This document shows positions 54,279 through 62,442 of a DNA stretch of 64,000 nt, piece after piece; position 1 is the first letter of the stretch, and the number at the start of each line of letters is the position of its first letter. Origin of the DNA: Frankia sp. AgB1.9 (GTDB lineage: Bacteria > Actinomycetota > Actinomycetes > Frankiales > Frankiaceae). The translations under genes were made by a program, and so were the position numbers. Where the stretch lies: the NCBI RefSeq assembly GCF_016786355.1, contig NZ_JADWYX010000024.1:35816-99815 (forward strand). Reading direction: 5' to 3'. Below the pieces are notes generated by a model that worked only from the letters and a program-made list of their open reading frames with translations, was not told the origin of the DNA and searched no databases.

Positions 54279-55340
54279 ATGAGGGCCGCCCTACAGAGCT
54301 CCACCGCCGGCGAGAACCCGGACCGGGTGACACGGCATGACGGGCCCGACCATCTCGTGGTCTCCGACCATCCGGTCCTTCGCCGGTTCTGGTACGCGGC
54401 CTGCCTCGCGCACAACGTCGGCGCGGAACCGGTCGCCGTCACCGTCCTGAACACTCCCCTGGTGCTGTGGCGGCCGTCGCCGGACGCCCCGGTCAGCGCG
54501 GCGCTGGACCGGTGCGCCCACCGGGACGCGCCGCTGTCGCGCGGCTGGGTCGCGAACTGCCATCTCGTCTGTCCGTACCACGGCTGGGAATGGGACCGGG
54601 CCGGGCACACCCAGCGGATTCCGCAGTTCCCCGACGCTCCGCACCCGACGAGAAGCGGCCTGACCATGGTCTCGGCTCGCGAACGGTACGGAATGGTGTG
54701 GGTCTGCCTGGCCGACGACCCGGTCGCCGACATCCCGCCGGTGCCCGAGTACGACGACCCCGCCTGGCGGCGGGTGCCGGAGTACGAGTTCGACTTCGAC
54801 TGCACCGCCATGCACCTGCTGGAGAACAACTTCGACCCGGGCCACGTCGCCTTCGTCCACCGCGACACGTTCGGCAATCCGGACCGCGCCGAGCTGACCG
54901 ACACCGAGGTGACCCGCGAACCCTACGGCCTGCGCACCTTCGGCCAGGTGAATGTCGACTCCAGGCCCGGCGAGATCGGCACCACCACCCGCACCACCGT
55001 CTCCAAGCTCTACGCGCCGTTCTTCGGGCACATCCACATCACCTATCCGGACGGCCTGCGGCACCTGATGGTCAAGGCCATCACGCCGGTCGACGACGAA
55101 AGCTGCCGCCTGGTCCAGCTGGTCCTGCGCACCGACACCGAACAGGACCGGCCGGCGGCCGACATCCTCGCCTTCGACGTCGCCGTGGAAAGCGAGGACC
55201 GTGCCCTGCTCGACCTGCTGCCGACGCCGTTCCCACTCGCGCCGCACCTGAACGTCCACGCCCGCGCCGACCGCAACAGCCTGGCGATCCGGCGCCTGTT
55301 GACCGACCTGGTCACGGACCGCTGGCTTCCGTCCTGGTAG
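54279..55340 (+). CDS. Rieske non-heme iron oxygenase
   Basis: A 353-residue oxygenase alpha-subunit-like protein. The Rieske 2Fe-2S ligands are C79-x-H81 and C98-x2-H101 (CAHRDAPLSRGW, CHLVCPYHGW). The mononuclear iron His pair is H189 and H194 in FDPGHVAFVH. Resembles single-component-type vanillate demethylase/KshA-like oxygenases, which hydroxylate or demethylate ring substrates with an external reductase. I choose ATG 54279 with GGAGG 12 bp upstream; ATG 54189 is in frame but adds non-family residues. Confidence 0.88.
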   Translation: MRAALQSSTAGENPDRVTRHDGPDHLVVSDHPVLRRFWYAACLAHNVGAEPVAVTVLNTPLVLWRPSPDAPVSAALDRCAHRDAPLSRGWVANCHLVCPYHGWEWDRAGHTQRIPQFPDAPHPTRSGLTMVSARERYGMVWVCLADDPVADIPPVPEYDDPAWRRVPEYEFDFDCTAMHLLENNFDPGHVAFVHRDTFGNPDRAELTDTEVTREPYGLRTFGQVNVDSRPGEIGTTTRTTVSKLYAPFFGHIHITYPDGLRHLMVKAITPVDDESCRLVQLVLRTDTEQDRPAADILAFDVAVESEDRALLDLLPTPFPLAPHLNVHARADRNSLAIRRLLTDLVTDRWLPSW

Positions 55341-55354
55341 CAACCTGGCGGCCC

Positions 55355-55386
55355 GGCGACCTGACGACCTGGCGACCTGACGACCT
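55355..55386. repeat. 16-bp tandem duplication after a stop codon
   Basis: Two perfect units of GGCGACCTGACGACCT begin 14 bp after the oxygenase stop, in the 64-bp gap between the convergent oxygenase and HxlR genes. Confidence 0.9.
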
Positions 55387-55404
55387 GGCGCGGGCCGAGA
55401 CCGC

Positions 55405-55791
55405 TCAGCCCGCGCGGTCCAGTCTGGCGGCGTCGTCGTGAGCCTCGCGGGCCTCGAGTAGCTGGTCCCAGTGTTGCGCCGTCCAGGCGCAGGCGGCCGC
55501 CATCGGCTCCAGCAGGCTGCGGCCCAGGGCGGTCAGCTCGTACTCGACGTGGCGGGCCGCCTCGGGCCGGACGGCACGGATGACCAGACCGTCGCGTTCG
55601 AGGGCTCGCAGCGACTGGGTAAGCACCTTGGGAGTGACCCGGCTCAGCGGCACGCGCAGCTCGGAGAAACGGCGCGGGCCGTCCTCCAGGCAGCGGATGA
55701 TGAGCGCCGCCCATTTGTCACCGAAACGGATCGGGTTGAGCGACGACGGGCAGAGCTCGTCGAAAAGGTCGGCGGGCAGCGGCTCCCTCAT
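55405..55791 (-). CDS. HxlR-family transcriptional regulator
   Basis: The 128-residue winged-helix protein has the HxlR signature: N-terminal Cys, GDKWAALIIRCLEDGPRRFS, ELRVPLSRVTPKVLTQSLRA, LERDGLV and a VEYELTALGRSL wing. Start ATG 55789-55791; an ATG eight codons upstream is possible. HxlR proteins often sense reactive electrophiles through the N-terminal Cys. It is divergent from an NmrA-like oxidoreductase with an inverted repeat at that gene's start. Confidence 0.87.
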   Translation of the reverse strand: MREPLPADLFDELCPSSLNPIRFGDKWAALIIRCLEDGPRRFSELRVPLSRVTPKVLTQSLRALERDGLVIRAVRPEAARHVEYELTALGRSLLEPMAAACAWTAQHWDQLLEAREAHDDAARLDRAG

Positions 55792-55889
55792 GGTCTCACC
55801 GTAGCCGGTATCCATCGGGTAACCACCGACCCGCATAACGTCCGCCTGCCGGCCGGCGCAACGGCGCCGGCCCTGGAGACAGGCGGTTT

Positions 55890-55907
55890 CCACGATAAAC
55901 ATCGTGG
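55890..55907. promoter_or_regulatory. Inverted repeat in HxlR/NmrA divergent region
   Basis: CCACGAT-AAAC-ATCGTGG has perfect 7-bp arms and overlaps the start codon of the NmrA-like gene, where a bound regulator would block initiation. HxlR is the obvious candidate. Confidence 0.55.
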
Positions 55908-56512
55908 TGTTCGGCGCGGGCGGACGGGCGGGGCGGCGGGCCGTTTCCGAGGCGCTCCGGCGTGGCCACCAGGTCACCGCGGTCGTCCGTGACCCTTCGA
56001 AGCACAGTGATCTGCGGGACGCCCAGGTGATCGCGGGCGATGTCACCAGCGCCGCGGACGTCGAACGCGCGGCGGCCGGCCAGGCGGTCGCCATCAGCGC
56101 CGCAGCGGACCTGTCCGTACCCGCGGACGAGTTCTTCACCGCGTCGTCCCGCGCACTGGCCGCCGGGCTCGCGAAAGCCGGCGTGGGCCGACTGGTCGTC
56201 GTCGGCCTCGCCTCCGTCCTGCCCGGAGCGTCCGGCTCGGCGTTGATGGACGAGCCCGGTTACCCGAACGAGTACCGTTCTTTCTCGCTCGGGCACGCGG
56301 CGGGCCTCGCTGAGCTGCGCAAATGCGACCTGGACTGGGTCTACGTGGCGCCCGCGGGGGATTTCGACCACGAGGGCCCGGGCACCGGCCGATACCGGAT
56401 CGCCGAGCACGGCGACGCGGACAGCCGGATCACGTACCCGGACTTCGCAGTCGCCCTACTCGATGAAGTCGAGAAACCAAGCCACCACCGCACCACCGTC
56501 AGCATCCGATAG
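55904..56512 (+). CDS. NAD(P)-binding NmrA/YwnB-like oxidoreductase
   Basis: The 202-residue protein has the N-terminal loop VFGAGGRAGRRAVSEAL and Rossmann segment VTAVVRDPSKHSDL of the NAD(P)H-binding (PF13460) family, with PAGDFDHEGPGTGRYRIAEH near the C-terminus. Starts at GTG 55904 or 55907. These proteins often sense NADP or reduce quinones. Regulated by the adjacent HxlR (inference). Confidence 0.82.
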   Translation: MVFGAGGRAGRRAVSEALRRGHQVTAVVRDPSKHSDLRDAQVIAGDVTSAADVERAAAGQAVAISAAADLSVPADEFFTASSRALAAGLAKAGVGRLVVVGLASVLPGASGSALMDEPGYPNEYRSFSLGHAAGLAELRKCDLDWVYVAPAGDFDHEGPGTGRYRIAEHGDADSRITYPDFAVALLDEVEKPSHHRTTVSIR

Positions 56513-56531
56513 GGGCGGTGCTTCCGGCTGC

Positions 56532-56612
56532 GCATGATCGCCGTTTGCGCCCTGAACTGGTTGTAATCACGGCCCGACGGCGACCAGTCGAGGGCCAAAA
56601 CGGCGATCATGC
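56532..56612 (+). repeat. Dispersed palindromic element, copy 6
   Basis: GCATGATCGCCGTTT and AAAACGGCGATCATGC are near-perfect arms (one mismatch) around a more diverged centre. It lies 19 bp after the NmrA-like stop and 53 bp before the stop of the convergent SnoaL-like gene. Confidence 0.85.
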
Positions 56613-56665
56613 GCGCGCGAGAGACCGGCAGATCATCGGCGACACCAGGATTCGCGCGAATGCGG

Positions 56666-57076
56666 TCACTGTTCGAAGAGCACTCGCTTCATGTAGGACG
56701 TGTCGCAGTACTCCCGGACGGAGACGATCAGGCCGTCGCGTACCTGGAACAGCACCGCGTAGTCATTGTCGTACGGCGTGCCGGAGCGGGCCTGGGCGTG
56801 GCTCGTCCACTCGGCGACGGCGTACTCGCCATCGGCGAGGATCCGGTGGAGGGTCTGCGTCACCGCCACCTCGGGGTCAAGGGTGGCGACGACCTGGGCG
56901 AGGAATCCGTCGAGGATCTCATCGGCGCCGGTCCAGGTGCCGGCCACCGGAAGGTCACCGCGAATCGTCCAGGTCGCCTTCGGCGCGAAGCTCGCCCGCA
57001 ACGCCGCCAGGTCGCCTCGGCGCAGCGCGGCCACGTAGGCGGCGACAACAGCGCGGGTGGTTTCGGTGGTGGTCAC
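56666..57076 (-). CDS. SnoaL-like/NTF2-fold protein
   Basis: The 136-residue cone-fold protein has AAYVAALRRGDLAALRASFA, TWTIRGDLPVAGTW, ILADGEYAVAEWTSHAQ and DYAVLFQVRDGLIVSVREYC, typical of SnoaL-like ketosteroid-isomerase-fold proteins. I choose GTG 57074-57076 (VTTTETTRAVV), as in relatives; ATG 57094 is six codons upstream. Function unknown; the fold serves isomerases, cyclases and hydrolases. Confidence 0.82.
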   Translation of the reverse strand: MTTTETTRAVVAAYVAALRRGDLAALRASFAPKATWTIRGDLPVAGTWTGADEILDGFLAQVVATLDPEVAVTQTLHRILADGEYAVAEWTSHAQARSGTPYDNDYAVLFQVRDGLIVSVREYCDTSYMKRVLFEQ

Positions 57077-57845
57077 AGGAAAACGGCCTTTCATGGAAGC
57101 GGTGCGTGCGAGGCTGACGCCCCGTTGATCGCGAACTGACGTCACGAGATCAGTGGACCAACCCTGTGCGCCCGCTTCAACGACCAAACATTCGCTGCGG
57201 TCATCACTGTCACTGATGAATCGAGGCCGTGGACTACCCTCCGGCGACCGGGGCCTACTCTCGGTCAGACCCGGCGACGTTCCCAGGCCCGACCACAGGA
57301 CCAGTGCCCCCTCCGACAAGGTTCGCCCGCTTCCGGCCTCCCAAGGTTGGCCAGGCATAGAAGGCCGGCCCTACCTCATGGTCGATAGAAGACGCGTGCG
57401 GACGACCTGAGGTAGGACTCGACGGAACCAGACCAGTGACCACGAACGCCCGCCCAACCACGGTTGACGCGGCACTAGTACCGCCCCTGGCGAGGTTCAT
57501 CCGTTCCGGCGTCCCCATGATCACCGTTTCGGCCCTCCGGTGGTCGTTACCCGGCCTTTTTCGTAGCCACCAGAGGGTGAAAACAGCGATCAAGGCGACG
57601 GGCAGACCTTGTCGGTCGCGGCACTGGTTCGTGACCTCGGCGACGGCCAAGGGCGGGCCTGCCACGAGAAGCAGCGGCATTGGGCGGTACGTCGACGTGC
57701 CTAGGTCTTTGGCCCACGATTCCGGCAACCGATTCACGGAAGCTACTTCCGCCGCGAATAGACGGTTTCCCTGCATAAACTCCGAGAAGCGCGTACCATC
57801 ATTCCAGTCACTTGCGCATTTTCGGCCCGGCGATATCATGAATTC
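57077..57845. other. Intergenic region with palindrome copy 7 and a flank fragment
   Basis: No gene is supported. Besides the palindrome (57518-57595), the stretch 57302-57335 repeats the left flank seen next to copies 7 and 8 (CCTCCGACAAGGTTCGCCCG) without the palindrome itself. Both neighbouring genes point away from this gap, so two promoters must lie here; I cannot place them. Confidence 0.6.
57518..57595 (+). repeat. Dispersed palindromic element, copy 7
   Basis: TGATCACCGTTTCGGCCCTCC and AGAGGGTGAAAACAGCGATCA flank a loop with GGTCGTTACCCGGCCTTTTT. Similarity to copy 8 extends outside: left flank GGCGAGGTTCATCCGTTCCG and right flank GGCGACGGGCAGACCTTGTC. The only copy in a divergent gap. 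Confidence 0.87.
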
Positions 57846-59345
57846 ATGTTCGAATCGGGCGCGGGCTGCGCCCCGCCGCCCGCCGTCGCCTCGCCGGTTT
57901 CCCAGGCACCTGACGACCCACCCCTCCGCGGGCCGCTCACGCGTTCTTCAGTTGGCGACCCACCAGCCGTTGACCGGCCGCCTCAGACCTGTCTCTCTCG
58001 CTACGACACGCCCGACGTCGACCTCGCCGACAGACTGAACGACGTCGACGCGGTCTTCGACGAGGTGTTGAACGGTCTGGCCGTCAGTGACGCGACGGCG
58101 ACGTTGGCGCCGGCGAGCCGGTTGGCCCGATGGAACGCTCGGTTGGAAGGCCTGACGATCCACGCCCAGGTGCACCTCGCCAGGCTCCGGCCGCCAGTTC
58201 CCGACAGCGGCCACGACGAGGACGGCGACCCGTACTCGGGGTTTGCGGCGGACGAACTCGCCGCCGAGATGGGCCAGTCGCCGCGCACGACGTCCTCCCG
58301 GCTCGCCACCGCCTGGGATATCGCCCATCAACTGCCCGCCTCGCTCGTCGAGCTGACCGCCGGCACGCTCGACCACACCCGGCTCATGGCACTGCATCGG
58401 CTCACCATCTGTCTCACCGCCGGCCAACGAGCCATGGTCGAGGCCACGATGCTCGCAGGCAGCCGACTCGCCTCCCCGCCCCAGTGGCGCCGCAAGATCC
58501 ACCGACTCGTCGCCCGGATCGACCCGGACGCCGCCGCGAAACGCCGGCGACAGGCGCAGTCCGAGCGCAGGATCGATATCCAACCCCTCGACGACGGCTT
58601 GGCTCTCCTGACCGCGGTCCTCACGGCCGAGGACGCCCAGGCGATCTACGACCGGGTCCACCGGATCGCGAGCACCGACGCCCACGCCGACGGCGACACC
58701 CGCCCGATCGACGCCCGCCGCGCCGACGTCCTCACCGCCCTGCTCCTGGGAAACCGCCGCGAGTACGTCAGCGTCGAACTCCAGGTCATCGCCCCTGTCG
58801 GCACGCTGGCCGGCTTGGACGAGGATCCCGCGGAGCTCATCGGCTACGGCCCGATCCCGGCCGAGGTCGGCCGCGCTCTGGCCGCCGACGCCCATTGGCG
58901 CCGCGTCCTCACCGACCCGGCGACGGGGACCGTCCTCGATCTCGGCCACCGCAGAGTTCCCACCCCAGCGCTCGCCCGCCTGATTCGCCACCAGCAGACA
59001 CGATGTCTCTTCCCCGGCTGCGGCATGCCCGCGGTCCACACCGACATTGACCACACTATCGCCCACTCCGCCGGCGGCCGCACCGCCCTCAACAACCTCG
59101 GCCTCCTCTGTCGGCGCCATCACCGCGCTAAACACATCGGCGGCTGGACTCTCGATCAGCCAAAACCCGGCGTCTTTGTCTGGACCAGCCCAGCCCACCA
59201 CACGTTCACCACAGACACGACAACCAACGAAGAAGAGGCAACCACCCACCTCGACCCACCCGAAAACAACCACGCCAGCCTGCGGCGAAGCCGATCCGAA
59301 ATCCCCACCGAGCGAGTTTCCTCTGAGACCCGCTGCCCATTCTGA
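57846..59345 (+). CDS. DUF222 / HNH-endonuclease-domain protein (13E12-like)
   Basis: The 499-residue protein has an N-terminal DUF222 helical region (ARWNARLEGLTIHAQVHLAR to about residue 330). A C-terminal HNH motif follows: RCLFPGCGMPAVHTDIDH, then GGRTALNNLGLLCRRHHRAK, carrying the two paired Cys, the DH histidine, Asn and final His. This is the actinobacterial 13E12 repeat family, usually multicopy. Whether it cuts DNA is unproven. The last 50 residues are Thr/Glu/Pro-rich, with lower GC than the rest. It and the next gene lie between palindrome copies 7 and 8. Confidence 0.87.
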   Translation: MFESGAGCAPPPAVASPVSQAPDDPPLRGPLTRSSVGDPPAVDRPPQTCLSRYDTPDVDLADRLNDVDAVFDEVLNGLAVSDATATLAPASRLARWNARLEGLTIHAQVHLARLRPPVPDSGHDEDGDPYSGFAADELAAEMGQSPRTTSSRLATAWDIAHQLPASLVELTAGTLDHTRLMALHRLTICLTAGQRAMVEATMLAGSRLASPPQWRRKIHRLVARIDPDAAAKRRRQAQSERRIDIQPLDDGLALLTAVLTAEDAQAIYDRVHRIASTDAHADGDTRPIDARRADVLTALLLGNRREYVSVELQVIAPVGTLAGLDEDPAELIGYGPIPAEVGRALAADAHWRRVLTDPATGTVLDLGHRRVPTPALARLIRHQQTRCLFPGCGMPAVHTDIDHTIAHSAGGRTALNNLGLLCRRHHRAKHIGGWTLDQPKPGVFVWTSPAHHTFTTDTTTNEEEATTHLDPPENNHASLRRSRSEIPTERVSSETRCPF

Positions 59346-59448
59346 CCGCCACATCTCTCGGCCCCGAATCGCCGTTCAACAAGCCCACAGGCCGGTGGGG
59401 CCGCCTCCCCTGACAAGCCACGAGAAGCAGAAAGGACGGTCCTGGTAC

Positions 59449-60360
59449 ATGGTCGACTCCGCGTCGCTGCTTGCCGCGCTGCTGGCAGAGATTGGCGAGG
59501 CAGGCGAGGTGGCGCGCTCACCGCTCCGGGTCTGGGCGATGTCCGGCGTGGAACGGGTCCGGCTCCCGTCCAGCGGCCAGGTCATCTTCAAGTACGCGCG
59601 GGAGCCATTCACCGGCGAAGCGGACGTTCTACGGGCGCTCGCGAGGCAGGACGTTCCGGTTGCCGGTCTACTGGCCAGCGTCCGGCACGGCGAGCATCTC
59701 GGGATGTTGCTCGAAGACCTCGGCGACCCGGAACGCGAGGCCACGGACGCCGAGGGCGCGATCGCCGCGGTGGTCGCCCACGGCGCGAAGCCACCGGACT
59801 GGCTGCCGTTGCTCGACGTTGCCGCCATGGCGGACCTGCCTGGACGGGCGTTGACAAGCCTGATGGAACTGCGGTCGCGGGGCCGCTGGCAGGACACCGA
59901 TGACCTTGGCGTGTTGCTGGGCGTTCTCGCCACGGTCGCCGACGATCGGGCTGCGGACGCCGCCATGCCGCCGTTCGGCCTGTGCCATTCGGAGTTCCAC
60001 CCGACCAGCCTGCACGTCGGCCAAGAAGGGTGGCGGCTGCTCGACTGGGCACGGGCCGTCGTCGGCCCGGGACTCATCGACCTGGCGTCCTGGCAGGGAA
60101 CGACCGGGCCGCCGGACGTCGAGGCGCTCGACAGACTGATCGCTGCGTATGTGGCCGCCGGCGGCGCGCCAGAGGCAGCGAAGCCCCGGGGAGGCGTGCC
60201 GGCGGCGTCATGGGCGCTCGGTTGGCACCGGCTGTGGGCTGTCGAGTGGTATCTCGAACAGGCGACGACCTGGATCAACGACCCGTCCCAGGACACCACC
60301 GTGGAACCAGTGGTCCGGCGGCATCTGAAGGAGGCGGCAGAACACCTGACGCTGACGTAG
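59449..60360 (+). CDS. Aminoglycoside-phosphotransferase-like kinase-fold protein
   Basis: The 303-residue protein has APH-fold features: N-lobe RLPSSGQVIFKYAREPFTGE, hinge HLGMLLEDLGD, catalytic-loop segment LCHSEFHPTSLHV and LLDWARAVVGPGLIDLASW. In the canonical loop HxDxxxxN the catalytic Asp is Glu and the Asn is Ser here, while the DW metal ligand is kept. It may be a divergent subfamily or a pseudokinase. Start ATG 59449 with AAAGGA upstream. No resistance phenotype should be assumed. Confidence 0.78.
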   Translation: MVDSASLLAALLAEIGEAGEVARSPLRVWAMSGVERVRLPSSGQVIFKYAREPFTGEADVLRALARQDVPVAGLLASVRHGEHLGMLLEDLGDPEREATDAEGAIAAVVAHGAKPPDWLPLLDVAAMADLPGRALTSLMELRSRGRWQDTDDLGVLLGVLATVADDRAADAAMPPFGLCHSEFHPTSLHVGQEGWRLLDWARAVVGPGLIDLASWQGTTGPPDVEALDRLIAAYVAAGGAPEAAKPRGGVPAASWALGWHRLWAVEWYLEQATTWINDPSQDTTVEPVVRRHLKEAAEHLTLT

Positions 60361-60397
60361 TGCCGCCTCCGGCAAGGTTCGCCCGTGCCGGCGTCGC

Positions 60398-60475
60398 CAT
60401 GATCGCCGTTTCGGCCTTCCGGTGGTCGCTGCCGGGCCTGTTTCGTAGCCACCAGAAGGCGAAAACAGCGATCAA
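60398..60475 (+). repeat. Dispersed palindromic element, copy 8
   Basis: TGATCGCCGTTTCGGCCTTCC and GAAGGCGAAAACAGCGATCA. The C-to-T change in the left arm is matched by a G-to-A change in the right arm, so pairing is preserved. It lies 37 bp after the APH-like stop and shares outer flanks with copy 7. Confidence 0.88.
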
Positions 60476-60647
60476 GGCGACGGGCGGACCTTGGCGGTCG
60501 CCGCAGTTGCTCGCGCGGTCAATCTGGCGCTCTGGGAGGCGCACGGGCGTGGCCGGATCAGGACGCATGGGCTCGGTTATCGGCCGGCGACAACCTCGAT
60601 GCTGACCCGGTCGGCGGATCGGGCCGAGTTGCCAGCAGTCGGGCGTC

Positions 60648-60694
60648 GGGCACCGGGCACCGGGCACCGGGCACCGGGCACCGGGCACCGGGCA
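60648..60694. repeat. 7-bp microsatellite (GGGCACC)n
   Basis: Six perfect GGGCACC units plus a partial seventh (GGGCA). Confidence 0.95.
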
Positions 60695-60885
60695 TGGATC
60701 AACTCGTCGCGTTGCGGCAAGTTTCCCCGGCCGGATGTGTCGGTCGGGCCGCGCGCCCGCCCGGGTCAGGCGCCGGGCAGGATGGACCGACACGCGGTTG
60801 TTCGACGGATGCCACCGGTACGTAACGCCGGCGGCAGAGAGTCGGGGAGTTCGCAACGGGAAGCAACGGGAAGGAGGTGTGCCGG

Positions 60886-60969
60886 ATGACGCAGGATCGC
60901 AGCGTCGACATGCGCCGCCATGTCCACCGGCACGCCTGGACGCGCGGACGGATCGCGCACGGCGCCTGA
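60886..60969 (+). CDS. Candidate 27-residue leader or small peptide
   Basis: AAGGAGGTG, almost a full anti-Shine-Dalgarno match, lies 7 bp before an ATG opening a 27-codon frame: MTQDRSVDMRRHVHRHAW, then TRGRIAHGA and a stop. It is His/Arg-rich. Such a strong ribosome site in an otherwise empty region, 210 bp ahead of a Rieske oxygenase gene, suggests translation, perhaps as a regulatory leader. There is no homology evidence. Confidence 0.4.
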   Translation: MTQDRSVDMRRHVHRHAWTRGRIAHGA

Positions 60970-61025
60970 CGGCCCCTGACCGGCCCGGCGGCCAAAGCGG
61001 CCCCGCCCTCGTGGCTACCGCGCCT

Positions 61026-61101
61026 CGCGGCGGCCACACCTCGCGGCGGCCGCACCTCGTGCCGGCCGCACCTCAGGCCTGCCACACGTCCGGCCGCACC
61101 T
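61026..61101. repeat. 16-bp minisatellite
   Basis: About 4.7 degenerate units of 16 bp (CGCGGCGGCCACACCT, CGCGGCGGCCGCACCT, CGTGCCGGCCGCACCT, CAGGCCTGCCACACGT, then partial) lie just upstream of the Rieske oxygenase gene. Confidence 0.8.
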
Positions 61102-61181
61102 CGTGCCGTAGCCGGCACCAGCCGATCCTTTCGTCCCGCGCGCCTCGCCGCGCGCGGCCCACAACCCTGCGAGGCATCCCG

Positions 61182-62408
61182 ATGGCCGACGTTCTCACCG
61201 CGCCCGCCGCGTCGGTGACCCTGCCGACCGACTGTTCCTTCGAGCCCGACGACTGGGCGATCCTCGCCCAGCACTGGTACCCCGTCGCCCTGTCCCGCGA
61301 GGTCGGCGACCAGCCCGTCGCGGCCCGTCTTCTCGACGAGCGACTGGTCATCTACCGGGCCGGCGCCGAGGTGGTCGTCGCCCGCGACATCTGCCCGCAC
61401 CGCGGTGTCCCGCTGTCGATGGCCACCGGTGACGGGCAGAGCATCGCCTGCGCGTACCACGGTCTGCGGTTCGGGCCCGCTGGCGCCTGCGTGGCGATCC
61501 CGGCGCATCCTCAGGCGAAGATCCCCGCGCGGATGGCGTTGACGACGTTTCCCGCCGTCGAGCGCTACGGACTGGTCTGGACCTGTCTCGCACCTGTCCG
61601 CGGCGCAGGGCGCGCGGTCGGTCTTCGCGATGGTGACCGCCGCCCCGGCTCCGCCGCCGAGGACGGCGACGACGGCACGGCCGGCGGCCGGGCTGGCGGG
61701 ACGGCAGGTGACACGGCCCGGGGCCGGGAGCGTGGGACGGACGACGGCACCGCTGGCGGGACGGACAACGGGACCGCCTGCGGCACGGCGATTCCGCGGA
61801 TGCCGCACTGGGACGAGCCCGGGTTCCAGCGGGTGACCTGCCCGCCCTTCGACGTCGCCGCGTTCGCCGGCCGCCAGGTGGAGGGCTTCCTGGACGTCGC
61901 ACACTTCGCCTTCGTGCACACCGCCACCTTCGGCGACCCGAACGACACCGAGGTTCCGGAGTACTCCCCCGCGCCGACCGAGAACGGCTTCGTCGCCGAC
62001 TACTGGAGCACCGTGGGCAACTACCCGCACGGCGGCCGCCAGGGCGAGCCGGGGTTCCGCTGGCTGCGGCACTTCGAGGCGCATCTGCCGTTCACCGCCA
62101 CGCTGGTCGTGCACTTCCCGGGCGAGGGCCGCCTGTCGATCATGAACGCCGCCTCGCCGGTGTCTGCGCGGCGGACCAGGATGTTCGCGCCGATCGCGAA
62201 GAACTTCGACACCGGCCAGCCCGACCAGGAGATCTTCGACTTCAACCTGCGGATCTTCGAGGAGGACCGGGCGATCGTCGAGGCGCAGCGGCCCGAGAAC
62301 CTGCCGCTGGACCCCCGCATCGAGGTCAACATCCCCGCCGACCGCAGCTCCGTCGCCTACCGCCGCGGTCTGCGCGCGCTGGGCCTGAGCCATTTCTTCA
62401 CCGCCTGA
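61182..62408 (+). CDS. Rieske non-heme iron oxygenase with Gly/Thr-rich insertion
   Basis: The 408-residue oxygenase has Rieske ligands C71-x-H73 and C90-x2-H93 (CPHRGVPLSM, ACAYHGLRF) and catalytic iron His pair H241 and H246 in VAHFAFVHTATFG. Between the domains, at about 139-204, is a low-complexity insertion rich in Asp, Gly, Thr and Ala with DGTAGG-type repeats, absent from the paralogue at 54279. The start is ATG 61182. Followed 34 bp later by a deaminase gene; the two could act on the same purine-like or cyclic-amine substrate (inference). Confidence 0.87.
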   Translation: MADVLTAPAASVTLPTDCSFEPDDWAILAQHWYPVALSREVGDQPVAARLLDERLVIYRAGAEVVVARDICPHRGVPLSMATGDGQSIACAYHGLRFGPAGACVAIPAHPQAKIPARMALTTFPAVERYGLVWTCLAPVRGAGRAVGLRDGDRRPGSAAEDGDDGTAGGRAGGTAGDTARGRERGTDDGTAGGTDNGTACGTAIPRMPHWDEPGFQRVTCPPFDVAAFAGRQVEGFLDVAHFAFVHTATFGDPNDTEVPEYSPAPTENGFVADYWSTVGNYPHGGRQGEPGFRWLRHFEAHLPFTATLVVHFPGEGRLSIMNAASPVSARRTRMFAPIAKNFDTGQPDQEIFDFNLRIFEEDRAIVEAQRPENLPLDPRIEVNIPADRSSVAYRRGLRALGLSHFFTA

Positions 62409-62428
62409 CACGTTCACCACCTGACAGG
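62397..62428. repeat. 16-bp tandem duplication across a stop codon
   Basis: TTCACCGCCTGACACG and TTCACCACCTGACAGG. The first unit contains the oxygenase stop TGA (62406-62408). Confidence 0.85.
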
Positions 62429-62442
62429 GAGGGCCACCCCGC

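Larger units (their letters stand above)
60476..61181. other. Repeat-rich intergenic region
   Basis: It holds a 7-bp microsatellite (60648-60694), a possible short reading frame with a strong Shine-Dalgarno (60886-60969) and a 16-bp minisatellite (61026-61101). No larger gene is supported. Confidence 0.7.

Noticed and set aside
60491..60889. Plus-strand frame with GRGRIRTHGLGYRP
   Set aside because: It runs through the 7-bp microsatellite, has no convincing start or family, and resembles known spurious translations; no tRNA structure with a TPsiC loop was found here either.
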